Assembly: GCA_964547485.1 (NCBI GenBank)
Contig: CAZJNU010000010.1
Coordinates: 1 to 55,489, forward strand
DNA from: JACJWR01 sp964547485
GTDB lineage: Bacteria; Actinomycetota; Actinomycetes; S36-B12; UBA10799
Reading direction: 5' to 3'
DNA length: 55,489 nucleotides
Shown here: one piece after another, positions 43,183 through 52,087 of the stretch
Layout of the letters: each line of letters opens with the position of its first letter
Position numbering within the stretch: position 1 is the stretch's first letter
Made by a program: the position numbers and the translations under genes
The notes under the pieces: generated by a model
Told to the model about the DNA's origin: nothing
The model's database searches: none
Seen by the model: only the letters and a program-made list of their open reading frames with translations

Positions 43183-43548
43183 CTACTTGTGACCGCCGGC
43201 GAACGCTGCCATGACACCCCCAGCAGGCAACTTGTCTGTGTCCTGCCACCCGATCGGTTCGCTATGCAGAGCACGAGCGGCGAACGGCTCGGCGCCGCCT
43301 TCGGAGACCGCGGCGTCATTGATGCTGTCAACAATTCGCGCCGCCCGTTCGTCGACGCTCAGCGCCGCGAGCTTGGCGGCTGCCGACGCCAGGTCCTCTG
43401 CCAGCAACTGGCCCCGAAGCCGGATCTCATGTTCGACTGCCTGCTCGATGAGCTCGTTCTGACTGATGCGCTCCGTCTCGGCCACCGCCTTGACGAGTTC
43501 ACGCGTGCGCGGGTTGTGGAAACGAAGCGGGAAAGCGGACGTGGCCAT
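43183..43548 (-). CDS. Antitoxin-like protein paired with Fic
   Basis: 121 residues from ATG 43548. The N-terminal ~45 residues (FPLRFHNPRTRELVKAVAETERISQNELIEQAVEHEIRL in short) have the strand-helix-helix pattern of ribbon-helix-helix proteins; the rest is helical with Ala-rich heptads (DLASAAAKLAALSVDERAAR) and a flexible tail. It immediately precedes the Fic gene. The usual Fic antitoxin motif S-x-x-x-E is not obvious, so neutralisation may use the C-terminal helices. Confidence 0.65.
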   Translation of the reverse strand: MATSAFPLRFHNPRTRELVKAVAETERISQNELIEQAVEHEIRLRGQLLAEDLASAAAKLAALSVDERAARIVDSINDAAVSEGGAEPFAARALHSEPIGWQDTDKLPAGGVMAAFAGGHK

Positions 43549-43667
43549 GAGTTGATCATCCCGCCGACGGTAGGTGATGTCAATCAGGCGTAATGACGTC
43601 ACCCTTGGTCGACGGCGGCCAGCCGCTCCACGTGCCAGAGAGCGCGCCACTGTGAGAATCTGGAGCG

Positions 43668-44894
43668 GTGAGGGGCACGAGCCAACCAGCCCGGGTCGAT
43701 CGGGCAAGCGCAAGCGATCTGACAATGCTGGCTACCGACCACGGGCCGGTACCGATGAACATCGGCGTCGTGCTGATGCTCGACGACGCATCCGCCCTAG
43801 ACTTCGACCACTTCACCTCGCTCCTGGCGGATAGGATCCCGGCGGTCCCACGACTGCGGCAGCGACTCGTCCGGGTTCCGATCGGTTCCGGTCGACCTGT
43901 CTGGGTGGACGATGGCAACTTCCGCCTGACCCGACACCTGCATCACAGGCAGTTGGGCGGGACGGGACAACACCGCGATGTGCTGGCGATCGCTGCCGAG
44001 ATGGTCTGTCAGCGCCTCGACCGAACTTCGCCACTGTGGACAGCCCGATTGGTCACCGGGCTTGCAGACGACCAAGCCGCAATCATCCTTGTGCTGCATC
44101 ACGTTGTGGCTGACGGGCTCGGCGGACTTGCACTGCTCGGGTCCTTGGTCGACAACGACGCCCAGCCGGACGCGAACCCCTTCCCCATCCCACCACCCGA
44201 CGGCCGAACGCTGACGGCCGATGCCTGGCGGGAGGGACTGGATGCGCTGAGGCGGGTTCCGCGCCGACTTCGCGACGGCTGCACGGTCAACGACTTGGTG
44301 CTGGCGGCCGTCTCCGGTTGCCTCATCGAGACTCTGCGTCGACGCGGTGAGCAGCCGGACAGCCTGGCCATCTCCGTGCCGATCGCAGCCCGACGCTCGG
44401 CAAGCCCAGAGCAGATGGGAAACGATGTCGGGGTAGTTCCGGTGTCAATCCCGACAGCGCCGGGTAGGCGTGAGCGGTTGAGCGCGATCCATGCCGAAAT
44501 CCGCGCCCGCAGCGACCAGAACCGCGGCAGTTCGGTAGGTCCGCTGGGCCTGCTGTTTCGATCTCTCGGCCAACTCGGTTTGGCGCAGCTGTTTGTCGAT
44601 CACCAGCGATTCGTGCACACCTTCGAAACGAACATGCGCGGCCCGCAGACGCCGCTGACGTTCGCCGGCAGGACGATTTCGTCCCTGATCCCCATTGCTG
44701 GGAACCCGGGTAACGTCGGCGTCAGCTTCGACGTGCTCTCCTACGCGGGTCGCCTGGTCGTGACCGTCGTAGCCGACCCAAGAATCCTGCCTGAACAGGA
44801 CAACCTCACGAGAAGCCTGGTCGAGGAATTCACCGCGTTGATCCACGGAAGGTCGCCGGGTCTGGGTTCGGCCACTGGCCGTGGCTACTCATAG
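43668..44894 (+). CDS. WS/DGAT acyltransferase with internal deletion
   Basis: 408 residues from GTG 43668. The catalytic HHxxxDG motif is LHHVVADGLGGLALL; the C-terminal WES region includes VNDLVLAAVSGCLIETLRRRGE, NDVGVVPVSI and FETNMRGPQTPLTFAG. Compared with usual WS/DGAT enzymes (about 450-470 residues), a block of roughly 45-60 residues seems to be missing between DALRRVPRRL and TVNDLVLA (near 44270); it normally carries the conserved SLNGP-type segment. Wax ester/triacylglycerol synthesis is the family function, but this copy may be impaired. It converges on the YoeB gene with 10 bp overlap. Confidence 0.8.
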   Translation: MRGTSQPARVDRASASDLTMLATDHGPVPMNIGVVLMLDDASALDFDHFTSLLADRIPAVPRLRQRLVRVPIGSGRPVWVDDGNFRLTRHLHHRQLGGTGQHRDVLAIAAEMVCQRLDRTSPLWTARLVTGLADDQAAIILVLHHVVADGLGGLALLGSLVDNDAQPDANPFPIPPPDGRTLTADAWREGLDALRRVPRRLRDGCTVNDLVLAAVSGCLIETLRRRGEQPDSLAISVPIAARRSASPEQMGNDVGVVPVSIPTAPGRRERLSAIHAEIRARSDQNRGSSVGPLGLLFRSLGQLGLAQLFVDHQRFVHTFETNMRGPQTPLTFAGRTISSLIPIAGNPGNVGVSFDVLSYAGRLVVTVVADPRILPEQDNLTRSLVEEFTALIHGRSPGLGSATGRGYS

Positions 44895-45148
44895 TGGCTC
44901 CACATCGCGAGCACACGGACGATTCCGTCGGATTCGAGCACTTCGTAGACCAGGCGATGCTGAAGGTTGATTCGCCTCGAGTAGCAGCCATGGAGATCTC
45001 CGACGAGCTTCTCGTATGGCGGAGGATTGCGGAACGGGTTCTCCTGCAACACTTCGAGCAACCGCTGTGCGGGGGCTTGCAACTCGCTACGTGCCAGCTT
45101 CTTCGCGTCTTTTCGGGCGCGGGTGGTGAATGCCAGTTGGTAGGTCAC
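44885..45148 (-). CDS. YoeB-type mRNA interferase toxin
   Basis: 87 residues from ATG 45148, overlapping the antitoxin stop (ATGA). YoeB pattern: YQLAFTTRARKDAKKLARSE, NPFRNPPPYEKLVGDLHGCYSRRINLQHRLVYEV in short form with the catalytic Glu/Arg region, and the C-terminal LAMWSHYE (His and Tyr at the end, as in YoeB). It should cut mRNA at translating ribosomes. Confidence 0.93.
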   Translation of the reverse strand: MTYQLAFTTRARKDAKKLARSELQAPAQRLLEVLQENPFRNPPPYEKLVGDLHGCYSRRINLQHRLVYEVLESDGIVRVLAMWSHYE

Positions 45149-45384
45149 CAGGCTAAGGGGGAGGTATCAATTGGCTCATGCCGCCCGGCGTTGATGTCGT
45201 CGACAAGTCCAGGCACGGCGTGCAACGCGACGGTTTCCATAACCGCATTCCAGTCGTCCTCCGATACCAGCACTGCATTGCCGTTCTTGCCGGTAATCGT
45301 GACAGGGTCATGGCTGGCGTTGACCTCGCCTAGCAGGTTGTACAGCGTCGCCCTGGCGTCGGTCGCGGTAATCGTGTGCGCCAT
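45145..45384 (-). CDS. YefM-type antitoxin
   Basis: 79 residues. N-terminal Phd/YefM fold (ITATDARATLYNLLGEVNAS, VTITGKNGNAVLVSEDDWNA) and C-terminal toxin-binding segment (VDDINAGRHEPIDTSPLAW). Coupled by ATGA to the YoeB gene. The operator-like palindromes start 7 bp upstream of its ATG. Confidence 0.93.
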   Translation of the reverse strand: MAHTITATDARATLYNLLGEVNASHDPVTITGKNGNAVLVSEDDWNAVMETVALHAVPGLVDDINAGRHEPIDTSPLAW

Positions 45385-45390
45385 ATCCCA

Positions 45391-45410
45391 ACCGTACGGT
45401 TTAACGTACG
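45391..45410. promoter_or_regulatory. Palindromic operator upstream of yefM-yoeB-like genes
   Basis: ACCGTACGGT (45391-45400) is a perfect 10-bp palindrome; a shorter CGTACG palindrome follows at 45405-45410. The known YefM operators have a similar long-plus-short palindrome layout with a GTAC core, which fits autoregulation. Confidence 0.65.
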
Positions 45411-45663
45411 GGAAGGCAAGGCTCCATCACTGGGCATTTCAACGTTCGGCCAATGAGGCCGCCCAGCATCGTCTGCTTCGCTGGAGCGTCAGGTCGTGTG
45501 CGACCGATTGACACGGTTCCGACTGGCCGGGGAGGGAGGTTCTGGGAGGGACTTCTTGCTGGGTGAGTGTTCACCTACTGGTCATCTGAGGCGCCAGCAT
45601 GCCTCTGGCCGAATCCATACTGTGGAGGGGACCACTACCGAGACGAAAGCACAGGCGGGGCAC

Positions 45664-46278
45664 ATGGTTGGTAAGGGCAAACCAGATGGCTTACAGAAGA
45701 TGATCGGCGACTCAATCGGCCAGTTGCCCGATGCCGCGACCGCGTTCCTGACACTGGCCACAGCTGGACCTGATTCCCGACCGAGCCTGCTGACCAAATT
45801 GCACGATGTCGAAGCGGACGCCGACGAGCGCTATGTCATCGCGCTGCGCAAGACAGCGGGATGATTCATAACCCCGTATGACCGCGAAGACATCTTTCTC
45901 ATCGTGGAGACCGCCGACGACTTCATTGACCAACTCGACCACGTTGGCATCTTGCTCGTTGGATACAAGATGGGCGCCCTGCCCGAGTCTCGTCGCGATG
46001 GCCAAGGAACTGATCGGCGCCACAGAACAGTTAGCCCATTCCGTGGGCCTACTGAAGAAGCAGTCCAAGCTTGAAAAGCACCTCTTTGCAATCAACAAAC
46101 ACTTCAACCGCTTCGACAACGCCTAGCGGGCATTGCTGATCGGCATCCTGGCCACGGATGCTGCGCCGAACCCTGAGGCGGCTCGGTTGGCGTCACTGGG
46201 AATGGGCCTGGACCGTGCCTGTGCCCGACTCAAGGACTTGACGCGCGCGCTAGGTGTCACCGCAATCAAGAAAACCTG
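45664..46278 (+). pseudogene. Decayed DUF47/PhoU-like gene
   Basis: Three pieces in different frames rebuild a DUF47 protein: MVGKGKPDGLQKMIGDSIGQ with ATAFLTLA to a stop at 45862; beyond it ITPYDREDIFLIVETADDFI and LLVGYKMGALPE, the family's TPFDREDI hallmark; then, after a shift near 45990, AKELIGATEQLAHSVGLLKK to a stop at 46124; and finally DLTRALGVTAIKKT, the usual AIKES-like end, stopping one base before the broken PiT gene. At least two stops and a frameshift, so not functional. The 250 bp before it hold nothing recognisable. Confidence 0.65.
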
Positions 46279-47146
46279 ATGGATTGGGCGCTGATCTGGA
46301 CGATAGTGGTCGTGATCGTAGCGCTCGGCTTCGACTTTACGAATGGCTTTCACGACGCCGCAAATGCGATCGCGACATCAGTCGGCGCGCTCGCTTTCTC
46401 CGCGGGCAGCGCTGACGATCGCCGCGATCTTCAACATGATCGGGGCCTTCGTTGGCTGGGCACTCGGCAGTGGCGTGTCGAAGACGATCCAGAGCGTCAC
46501 CACGCCAGACAGTGGCTCAGCGGGTTTGTGTTTGATTGCCGCAGCTCTGGGGGGGGGCGCGATCGGCTGGAACCTGGTCACCTGGCGTCTCGGTCTTCCA
46601 AGTTCCTCCACACATGCGCTGATCGGCGGGGTGGCGGGAGCCGCCCTCGTATTCGCCACCGTCATCAACTGGGCCACCGTGTGGGAGAAAGTCGTGATCC
46701 CGATGGTCGCCTCCCCATTCGTAGGGCTGATCCTGGCGTTCCTGCTGATGATCTCGATGGGATATGAGAGCGCAGACGCGGAAATGCCAGTATGGATCGT
46801 GGTCGCGTGCGCCGGCGCGATCAGTTTGGGCACTGCAGTCGGTGGGAAGCGCATCATGCGCACCCTGGGTCGTCGCCTGATCGACCTGGACCCCGCCAGA
46901 GGTTTCGCTGCCGAATCGGTAGCTGCAGCGGTGCTGTACGAAACAGCACTCGGTTTTGACGCTCCGGTATCAACGACGCAAGTCATCACCGGTTCCATCA
47001 TGGGTGCCGGAGTGGAGAAGCGGGTCAGTTCCGTGCGTTGGAGCGTCGGAGTCAACATCTTGTGGGCCTGGCTGTTGACGCTGCCATGCGCAGCCGCCAT
47101 CGCAGCGGTGGTTGCCCTGGTCCTCAAACCACTTGCTGGGGCATGA
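46279..47146 (+). pseudogene. Broken second PiT phosphate transporter gene
   Basis: The first frame gives WTIVVVIVALGFDFTNGFHD and AANAIATS (first PiT signature); a shift near 46390 is needed to reach SPRAALTIAAIFNMIGAFVG, GLPSSSTHALIGG and, later, APVSTTQVITG. In addition the second signature (the HGxNDAQK segment) is absent: FVGLILAFLLMISMGYESAD runs straight into PVWIVVACAGAISLGTAVGG, a deletion of roughly 50 residues. Together these show a dead copy. Its stop overlaps the next gene's start (ATGA). Confidence 0.8.
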
Positions 47147-48333
47147 GCAATCCGAGCGAAGCGCGGAAATCACCGCCAACGGCCATCCGATCAGCAGGAG
47201 CCGTGCAGAACCGGTGGCTGAGATGGCACCATCAGCAGATGGTCGATTGGTTGCGCCTCGGTGCTGACATGGAAGATCTGGCGACCCAAGCACTTCGTGC
47301 AGGAAAGCAGGCGACGGGTCGGCTCAGGCCGACGGTCATTCAGCCGTACCGTGGGTTCATCGCTGACGGAGTCGCGCATACCCGCGCCCGCGTGATGGAG
47401 CAACCAATATTTGACGTCGTGCCGGGAGGTTTGCGCATCGACGCAACGCTGGCCGCCAACCTTCTGCGATGGGTTGTCTTGGACATCGCCGGACTTGAGG
47501 TAACCGTCACGATTGGGGACCAATCGGTCACGGTCAACAGTGACCAGAACGGCTTCGTGATTGCCAAGATCCCGGTCGGGGAAATCGAACCAGGGTGGCA
47601 TGAGGTGCACTACTCGGCCACCAATCAAGGCCGCGAGGTGACGGCTCGAGGCCGCGTGGTGCTCCCGAATCCTGCCTCACCGTTGGGGTTCATCACCGAC
47701 ATCGATGACACGATCTTGACCACCGGTATGACTGAGGGCCTGAAGGCTGCGCAGCGAATCCTGCTGCGCAGCCCCTATGGTCGCAAGCCGGTGCCTGGGA
47801 CGCCGAGTCTCTACCGTGGCCTCGCCCGTGGGACAGACAGCACCCGCCCGGAGTCCACGTTCTTCTACGTGTCCGCAGCTCCGTGGAATCTGTACGACAT
47901 GCATGCCCAGTTCTTGGGGGTTCGGGGCTTCCCTCGAGGGCCGATCTTCCTCAGAGACTGGCGCCCGGGCGCTCCGCTCGTAGATGCGGGCGGCAAGTTG
48001 AATACCGGTTACAAGCATGCCCGAATCCGTCGGATTCTTGATTCGTACCCCGACCTGACATTCGTCCTGATTGGCGACAGCGGTGAGCACGATGCAGAGG
48101 TGTACCAGGACTTCCTGGACTCCGACCCTGATCGCATCCTGGTGGCGTTCATCCGAGACGTGACTGCCAAGAACCCCATCCTTGACTCCGATGACCCCGA
48201 CGTGCTGCCCGACACTTCCGCTCTGGTCGTCGTTCGGGACACCATCCAGATGGCGAAGATCGCCCAGCGCCTCGGTCTGATCGACTCGTTGACTGTTGAA
48301 GAAGTGATCACAGAGATCGATGCTCGGGTTTAG
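47143..48333 (+). CDS. App1-type phosphatidate phosphatase-like protein (DUF2183)
   Basis: 396 residues from ATG 47143. The catalytic domain begins near residue 180 with LGFITDIDDTILTTGMTEG (D-x-D-x-T nucleophile motif of the HAD-like App1 domain) and has PFFYVSAAPWN-like FFYVSAAPWNLYDM, FPRGPIFLRDW, KHARIRRILDSYPDLTFVLI and GDSGEHDAEVYQDF, all typical of App1. The N-terminal 170 residues carry a beta-rich region. Yeast App1 dephosphorylates phosphatidate; bacterial relatives are little studied. The overlap with the dead PiT gene suggests it now depends on its transcript. Confidence 0.85.
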   Translation: MSNPSEARKSPPTAIRSAGAVQNRWLRWHHQQMVDWLRLGADMEDLATQALRAGKQATGRLRPTVIQPYRGFIADGVAHTRARVMEQPIFDVVPGGLRIDATLAANLLRWVVLDIAGLEVTVTIGDQSVTVNSDQNGFVIAKIPVGEIEPGWHEVHYSATNQGREVTARGRVVLPNPASPLGFITDIDDTILTTGMTEGLKAAQRILLRSPYGRKPVPGTPSLYRGLARGTDSTRPESTFFYVSAAPWNLYDMHAQFLGVRGFPRGPIFLRDWRPGAPLVDAGGKLNTGYKHARIRRILDSYPDLTFVLIGDSGEHDAEVYQDFLDSDPDRILVAFIRDVTAKNPILDSDDPDVLPDTSALVVVRDTIQMAKIAQRLGLIDSLTVEEVITEIDARV

Positions 48334-48929
48334 GCCGGTTTAGGCCCTGATCCACGTTCGCCGTGCTTCGCTGATGCCTCGAGTGGAGGGGACGGCCTTC
48401 GTCGCTATTCCTGTCGGAGCAAGACAGCTCCGTTGGGGCAGCCGATCCGGGAGGTGACCGGATCGTCCTTCCGTGTGGGCCAAGAACTTGATCACCGGAT
48501 GCTTGCGACCAGGCAACGCCAGGATCGCAGCAGCGTCCGGGTTTGCCCACGACTGCGGGCGCGCCGTACCGTCAGGCTCAGGGTGGCGCCGACTCCCGCT
48601 CACGGCGGGCGCTCGCCACGAATGCGTGACACCTGCCCCCGACCGACTGCACACCATCGACTCGATCACTATCGCTAGCCGCGCCCATCTTCCTGATATC
48701 CATCTCGGCTCAGCACTCTCCTCCGGGCGTCGGCCCGATCTCAGACGCACATGTAAATCCGCGTTCCCATACGTTTCAGTCACCCAATCCGGGCGACACC
48801 AGGCTGGACCTGACAAGGACGCACTGGCTTCTTTGTGGTTGAACTGCCCATCGGATTGCAACCGTCCTACAACTGACTTACGCTTGCCTGATGAACGAGC
48901 GAGTGGACTGAACTGAACGCCAGCACTAC
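48334..48929. other. 596-bp stretch without a recognised gene
   Basis: After a short direct repeat (GGTTTAGGCC twice at the very start) there is no frame with family similarity on either strand; a 173-codon minus-strand opening (48340-48861) has an atypical Arg/Ser-rich composition. The promoter of the BrnT-like pair presumably lies in the last 100 bp. Confidence 0.5.
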
Positions 48930-49187
48930 ATGCTCGCCAAACATGCGATCAGGATCGAATGGGCCAATGAAGCGGTCAACGACGAAGCCGCGGCCTGGCA
49001 CGACCCCGACCCTGCGAGTCAGTCAGGCAAATCAGTGCCCGTCGTCGGCTACTCGCGGCAGGCCGGATTCGTACTCGTCGTCATCCTGCTTCACACCGAC
49101 GATCCGGACAAATGGATAGGACTCAGCGGATGGAAAGCGAACAGCACATACAGACGAATCTACGAAGAAGGTGAAATCGATGACTGA
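48930..49187 (+). CDS. BrnT-like toxin candidate
   Basis: 85 residues. IRIEWANEAVNDEAAAWHDP and VVGYSRQAGFVLVVILLHTD, then GLSGWKANSTYRRIYEEGE resemble small actinobacterial proteins related to BrnT-type RNase toxins. The order toxin first, antitoxin second, with an 8-nt overlap into a ribbon-helix-helix gene is the brnTA arrangement. The similarity is by pattern only, so the name is tentative. Confidence 0.55.
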   Translation: MLAKHAIRIEWANEAVNDEAAAWHDPDPASQSGKSVPVVGYSRQAGFVLVVILLHTDDPDKWIGLSGWKANSTYRRIYEEGEIDD

Positions 49188-49563
49188 TGAGGAATTGAAG
49201 GACCTCATCCGGCAAGAAGCCGAACACGCGGACGCCACTGTCAATGATCCACTGCCTGCCGGAGCGAAGCCCGTTCGCCGGAACCGATCGAAGTCCGTGC
49301 TGTTCTCGGTGCGGCTCAAACCGGAGGAACTCGCCGCTCTGCATGCGCTCGCCGCCGATGCCGAATTGCCGACATCGACATTGGTGCGCTCGTGGATCCT
49401 GGATCGAATTGCCAACTCGGGGGCGAAGGACACCACCACTGCACTCCACGACACCATCGATCAACTGGTCGAACTGCTCGCGCTCGCCACCTCGTTGAAG
49501 TCCCAAACGATGGAGCGGGCGTCCAAGCCGCAGGAGCCAATCCGCGGAACCCCCGCCGCATAG
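49180..49563 (+). CDS. Ribbon-helix-helix antitoxin candidate
   Basis: 127 residues from ATG 49180 inside the toxin's 3' end. A MTDEELKDLIRQEAEHA helix, then VLFSVRLKPEELAALHALAADAELPTSTLVRSWILDRI in short form, the strand-helix-helix of CopG/BrnA-like DNA-binding proteins. The C-terminal part is helical. Probably represses its own operon and binds the preceding protein. Confidence 0.7.
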   Translation: MTDEELKDLIRQEAEHADATVNDPLPAGAKPVRRNRSKSVLFSVRLKPEELAALHALAADAELPTSTLVRSWILDRIANSGAKDTTTALHDTIDQLVELLALATSLKSQTMERASKPQEPIRGTPAA

Positions 49564-49636
49564 AACGCACTGGAAACGATCATGGAAAACGCCCTGCCTG
49601 AATCCGAATATGCGCGGGTCAGACAGGGCGCAAACC

Positions 49637-49661
49637 TGGGGTGAGTGACGGGACTCGAACC
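49637..49661. repeat. Outer att-like copy of the tRNA-His 3' end
   Basis: Perfect 25-of-25 match to 52394-52418. It diverges immediately outside the CCA end on one side and after the T-loop on the other. Not a functional tRNA by itself. Confidence 0.85.
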
Positions 49662-50434
49662 TGGCACCAGTCCAGGCGTCGCGCTGTGTGGACAGCCAGC
49701 ACTCCAATAGACCGCGCATAGGGATCATTCACATCCACATTCACCGACGGGAAGATCCCTCGCCCACCACGCAACTCGAGACTGGACTCCTCGACGGCCT
49801 CCAGGAATGCGTTCAGCAAGGGCATCGCGTCGTTCCTGTGCTCACCGCACCACTCCCGGAAGGCCTCCTCCGTCCACGACTTCCCCTCGACGGCGTCGGC
49901 CTTCTTCGACTTCGCCCCAAGCAACTCGGCGCCGTAGACGCTGGGTGTTTAGCAGGCACTCCACGTCGTGGTCGGTGAAGTAGGCAAGCAGCAATGCCAT
50001 CACCCCGGTCGATGCGAGCGTGACCTCGTTGAGGTATTCCACCATTGCGCGTTGCCCGTGGTTGATCTGGTCGACAGCCAGTACGAGATTGAACCAGACG
50101 CCAACGATTCCGCCACACCGTCCAACGGCATTCGCCACAGCTGCGCGGCATAGTCGAGCACCTGCCCGACCACCTCGCGGCGTACCTGGGGGTTGGCGGC
50201 GAGTATGCATTCCACGAACGTGACCGCGCCGTCCTCATCGACAACGACCAGATCGGCCGGCCCGGCGCCAGTGGGAAACTGCCTGCGTGCCTGGGCCTCC
50301 CCCGACACCCCAGGGATCAGACTCGGATGTGACGCGAGGATGTCCGCGAGTCGGGACTCGCTCGAAAAGCCGCTGATTGCCGGCGCGTGCCAGGACTCCC
50401 TCTCCCCACGCAGGAGTATCCCGCTCACAGCCAC
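49640..50434 (-). pseudogene. Broken PD-(D/E)XK nuclease-like gene
   Basis: Three frames must be joined. From 50434: LADILASHPSLIPGVSGEA, then GPADLVVVDEDGAVTFVECI and LDYAAQLWRM; from about 50110: FNLVLAVDQINHGQRAMVEY and ALLLAYFTDHDVECLL; from about 49945: LLGAKSKKADAVEGKSWTEE down to the att repeat, where coding becomes antisense tRNA. The family's core is D...VECK; here Lys is replaced by Ile (VECI). Frameshifts, lost Lys and a truncated end make it inactive. Confidence 0.65.
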
Positions 50435-50732
50435 ACCCTCACCGCCGACCCCGAGAGTGGTGTCACTCCATCGTTGGGCCGTCGGGCACTGCCATCCGAC
50501 CTAACCAACTCTAGCCCTGCACGGTCATGGTGACCTCGTCACAACCGAAGCACTCGGCGCAATGCGACGTGCTCTGCACGGCGACCGCGAGGGGGCCCAC
50601 CTGGCGGGAAGTTCGCAACCTTAGGATCCGGATCAGAGCTGGCAGGGCAGGGCGCCGGAACCCACCCCGCCCATGCGACAGGCGCCCAGACGCCGTTTGA
50701 CAAAAGTAGTCCGATAGCGGACCCTTTATAGC
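50435..50732. other. Intergenic stretch before the second AbiE-like pair
   Basis: No coding similarity on either strand. The last 40 bp, TTGACAAAAGTAGTCCGATA and on to GACCCTTTATAGC, look like a promoter: TTGACA at 50698-50703, then TATAGC about 22 bp on, just upstream of ATG 50733. Confidence 0.45.
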
Positions 50733-51341
50733 ATGTTGCTCTCCACCGCGCAATCCGCTGCGCAGCTCGGCGTCTCAGACCGCCAGGTACGTCGTGCAGC
50801 AGCGTCAGGGCAACTCGAAGCCGGGCATCATGGGCACGCCTACACCTTGGCTGCGAAACAGGTCCGCGCCCTGGGCCGGACGGGTACGCGTGGACGCCCG
50901 TGGTCGCAGGAGACGCGCACCGCGGCGCTCGACCTCCTCAGTGGGCGCAGTCCGCAGAGCCTGCGCGGAGCCCGGTTGCGCCGGCTTGCCGACCGCGTCC
51001 GCACTGCTGCGCCTCGCGACTTGGCAGGGCATCTGCTGCGCGGCAGCGCCGCGCTGCGTCGGGCGCCCGACGCCAATGCCCGCGCCCGTCACGCCCCGAA
51101 AGCGGCCCACGCCCTAGGGCTGACGCCAACCGGCGGGTTGGCCGTGGTCGTGTCCGAGGACGCTGCGGTGCTGGCCCGCAAACTCCGTATGCCGTTGGAC
51201 CCGGAGGGGGACGTGGTTTTCGTCAGCGGGGCGGAGCAACACACCACCGTGTTGGAGGTGTGCGCACTGTTCGCATTCGGCGACACCCGCGAGCACGCGG
51301 CGGCGGGCAGTTGGCTGCTGGAACGCGCGCGGAGCCTATGA
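50733..51341 (+). CDS. HTH protein, AbiEi-like antitoxin
   Basis: 202 residues. The N-terminus is a MerR/excisionase-like helix-turn-helix (STAQSAAQLGVSDRQVRRAA, SGQLEAGHHGHAYTLAAKQV). The C-terminal half has LAVVVSEDAAVLARKLRMPL, DVVFVSGAEQHTTVLEVCALFAFGD in short, reminiscent of antitoxins of nucleotidyltransferase toxins. Coupled to the next gene by ATGA overlap. Expected to neutralise and autoregulate; similarity is by context as much as by sequence. Confidence 0.65.
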   Translation: MLLSTAQSAAQLGVSDRQVRRAAASGQLEAGHHGHAYTLAAKQVRALGRTGTRGRPWSQETRTAALDLLSGRSPQSLRGARLRRLADRVRTAAPRDLAGHLLRGSAALRRAPDANARARHAPKAAHALGLTPTGGLAVVVSEDAAVLARKLRMPLDPEGDVVFVSGAEQHTTVLEVCALFAFGDTREHAAAGSWLLERARSL

Positions 51342-52087
51342 CGAGTCGCCCCGCGGTGAATGTAGATGCGTCCTGCGAGCGCTGGCTCGAACCGCCGTGG
51401 CCTACCGCCTTCGAGTTGGCCGCCCTGTTGCCCCAGAAGTCATGGACCCTGGTGGGCGGCTTGATGGTCCAACTGCACGCGCGCCTTGCGGACCTGCCCA
51501 CCAGCCGGGCGACCCGCGACGTGGACGCCACCCTGCACTTGGAAACCCGGTCAACCACGTTCGAGGAGACAGCATGCCTACTTGAAGGGGCATGTTTCCA
51601 GCTCGACGGCGGCACCGCGTATGCGTACAGGTTTGACCGGGGTGACGAGAGGGTCGACGTCCTGTGCTCCGACAGGTACGCGGCGTGGAAGCGGCCCGAG
51701 TACCGCGGCCGGCCGCTTTTCGGGGTACCCGGTGGCACGCGTGCCCTCATGGACACCCTCAACGTCACCTTGACGACACCTAACGGTGGCCGTCTCATCG
51801 TGACGCCCAGCCTCAAGGGTGCCGCAGTCATGAAGGCCGCAGCCTTGCAGGAGGACTCGCGGGACAAGGAACGCCACGCGGAGGACTTGGTGCTGCTCCT
51901 CGCCTGCGCTGACGATCCTTCCACCCTCACGCGCGGGCTTGGTACACGAAGTCGGAAACGGCTACGCCGCGCCCTGCGCTACTTGGAAACTCACCCCGAT
52001 CCGTGGATCGCCCACGAAGGAACCGTTCAGGGGCTTGCGCAGGAAGCGCACGCCGACCTTGCTGAGCAGTTCGACGCACACAGCTAA
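51338..52087 (+). CDS. AbiEii-like nucleotidyltransferase toxin
   Basis: 249 residues from ATG 51338. The core is WTLVGGLMVQLHARLADLPT followed by SRATRDVDATLHLETRS (GG helix and D-x-D) with the third Asp in GDERVDVLCSDRYAAW. The C-terminal half is helical (EDSRDKERHAEDLVLLLACA; RSRKRLRRALRYLETH). This matches nucleotidyltransferase toxins of type IV systems. It differs from the pair at 33 kb in sequence, so the two systems are separate acquisitions. Confidence 0.78.
   Translation: MTSRPAVNVDASCERWLEPPWPTAFELAALLPQKSWTLVGGLMVQLHARLADLPTSRATRDVDATLHLETRSTTFEETACLLEGACFQLDGGTAYAYRFDRGDERVDVLCSDRYAAWKRPEYRGRPLFGVPGGTRALMDTLNVTLTTPNGGRLIVTPSLKGAAVMKAAALQEDSRDKERHAEDLVLLLACADDPSTLTRGLGTRSRKRLRRALRYLETHPDPWIAHEGTVQGLAQEAHADLAEQFDAHS

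Noticed and set aside
48340..48861. 173-codon minus-strand frame
   Set aside because: Atypical composition, no family pattern, no convincing ribosome site.
49637..49661. A second tRNA gene
   Set aside because: Only the 3' 25 bases of tRNA-His are present; no anticodon or D-arm.
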